A DNA stretch of 34,535 nucleotides from an uncultured Alphaproteobacteria bacterium. GTDB taxonomy: Bacteria; Pseudomonadota; Alphaproteobacteria; Rhizobiales; Rhizobiaceae. Position numbers and translations under genes: made by a program. The notes under the pieces are model-generated. The model had not been told where the DNA came from. It did not search any database and was given only the letters and a program-made list of their open reading frames with translations. Location of the stretch: assembly GCA_929200315.1 (NCBI GenBank), contig CAKMZB010000003.1:220216-254750 (forward strand). The letters are read 5' to 3'. Shown here piece by piece: positions 34,267 to 34,535 of this stretch (positions are counted from its first letter, which is position 1; each line of letters starts with the position of its first letter).

Positions 34267-34535
34267 CTAGAGACCGAGCTTTCGCAACACAAAGTCCGCC
34301 CGTTCCTCAACTGTGCCCCGTGGAACCTCCGTCAGCTCATATCCGGCCTCTGCAAAAAGGCGCATATTCGCTTCATGCTCGGCGAGCGCAAAGTCGAGGT
34401 CATGGCCGCGCTCGGCATCCTGTACAAAAATCTCCGGCCAGGGCGGGCAAATGAAGACGGTATCGAAACGGCGCTGCGTGACGGCTTCCATCATCTCATC
34501 CGGCACAACGAGGCCGATAGTACGGCTAAAGGCGA
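34267..34535 (-). CDS. Predicted ATPase (AAA_28 / COG3911-like), C-terminal part, cut by the right edge
   Basis: The open frame continues past the last base of the window, so the N-terminal P-loop is not visible. About 89 residues are seen. The FICPPWPEIFVQDAERGHD segment, the Tyr-rich GYELTEVPRGTV and the final ERADFVLRKLGL match what I know of the C-terminus of the small stand-alone AAA_28 ATPases (COG3911), a family of unknown biological role. A GTG at 34506 is inside the reading frame and is unlikely to be the start, because upstream codons (FSRTIGLVV) also read as protein. It precedes the LysE-like gene on the same strand. Confidence 0.72.
   Translation of the reverse strand, partial: AFSRTIGLVVPDEMMEAVTQRRFDTVFICPPWPEIFVQDAERGHDLDFALAEHEANMRLFAEAGYELTEVPRGTVEERADFVLRKLGL

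Overview
This is a stretch of core chromosome from an alphaproteobacterium, most likely in or near the Hyphomicrobiales (Rhizobiales). Evidence for this is the ftsK-lolA-xthA order, a CenR/OtpR-type response regulator followed by a stand-alone cyclic-nucleotide-binding protein, the very large NAD-glutamate dehydrogenase (about 1540 residues), the priA / small transaldolase / xerC neighbourhood, and one long mdh-sucCD-sucAB-lpd TCA operon. The base composition looks uniformly GC-rich. The BCCT osmolyte carrier and the two-lipoyl-domain OdhB fit a marine or salt-tolerant lineage, but I cannot name a genus. I see no tRNA, rRNA, CRISPR array, insertion sequence or prophage.

Layout. 1-3030 (+): the C-terminal part of FtsK (its start lies off the left edge), the lipoprotein carrier LolA and exonuclease III. 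3043-4220 (-): a cyclic-nucleotide-binding-fold protein downstream of a CenR-like regulator, divergent from an L,D-transpeptidase-fold protein (4317-4835, +). 4908-6725 (-): typA/bipA. 7023-8693 (+): BCCT carrier, ending at a strong terminator. 8757-13370 (-): NAD-glutamate dehydrogenase, divergent from an AhpD-like CxxC protein. 14049-18713 (-): class I glutamine amidotransferase, a membrane coiled-coil double-zinc-ribbon protein, a TerB-like protein and PriA. 18790-21018 (+): transaldolase, a small two-helix membrane protein, XerC and a 73-residue exported protein. 21049-32033 (-): the TCA operon mdh, exported protein, sucC, sucD, exported protein, sucA, odhB, lpd, Dabb-domain protein. 32204-34535 (-): NnrS, a LysE-type exporter and the C-terminus of a small ATPase cut by the right edge.

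The TCA operon is the main functional unit. It encodes malate dehydrogenase, both succinyl-CoA synthetase subunits and all three 2-oxoglutarate dehydrogenase components. Two unrecognised exported, cysteine-containing proteins are spaced so closely to mdh and sucD that translation is probably coupled. The cenR / cNMP-fold / L,D-transpeptidase cluster looks like a cell-envelope control module.

No complete new defence or mobile system stands out. The observations most worth checking are: a probable frameshift at a T6 run in the zinc-ribbon membrane gene, whose natural start overlaps the TerB stop codon; the two exported proteins in the TCA operon; a mosaic palindromic element upstream of sucA; and a cNMP-fold protein that appears to have lost its phosphate-binding arginine. 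No stretch longer than 300 bases lacks a gene; the longest gap is 6726-7022 (297 bases).
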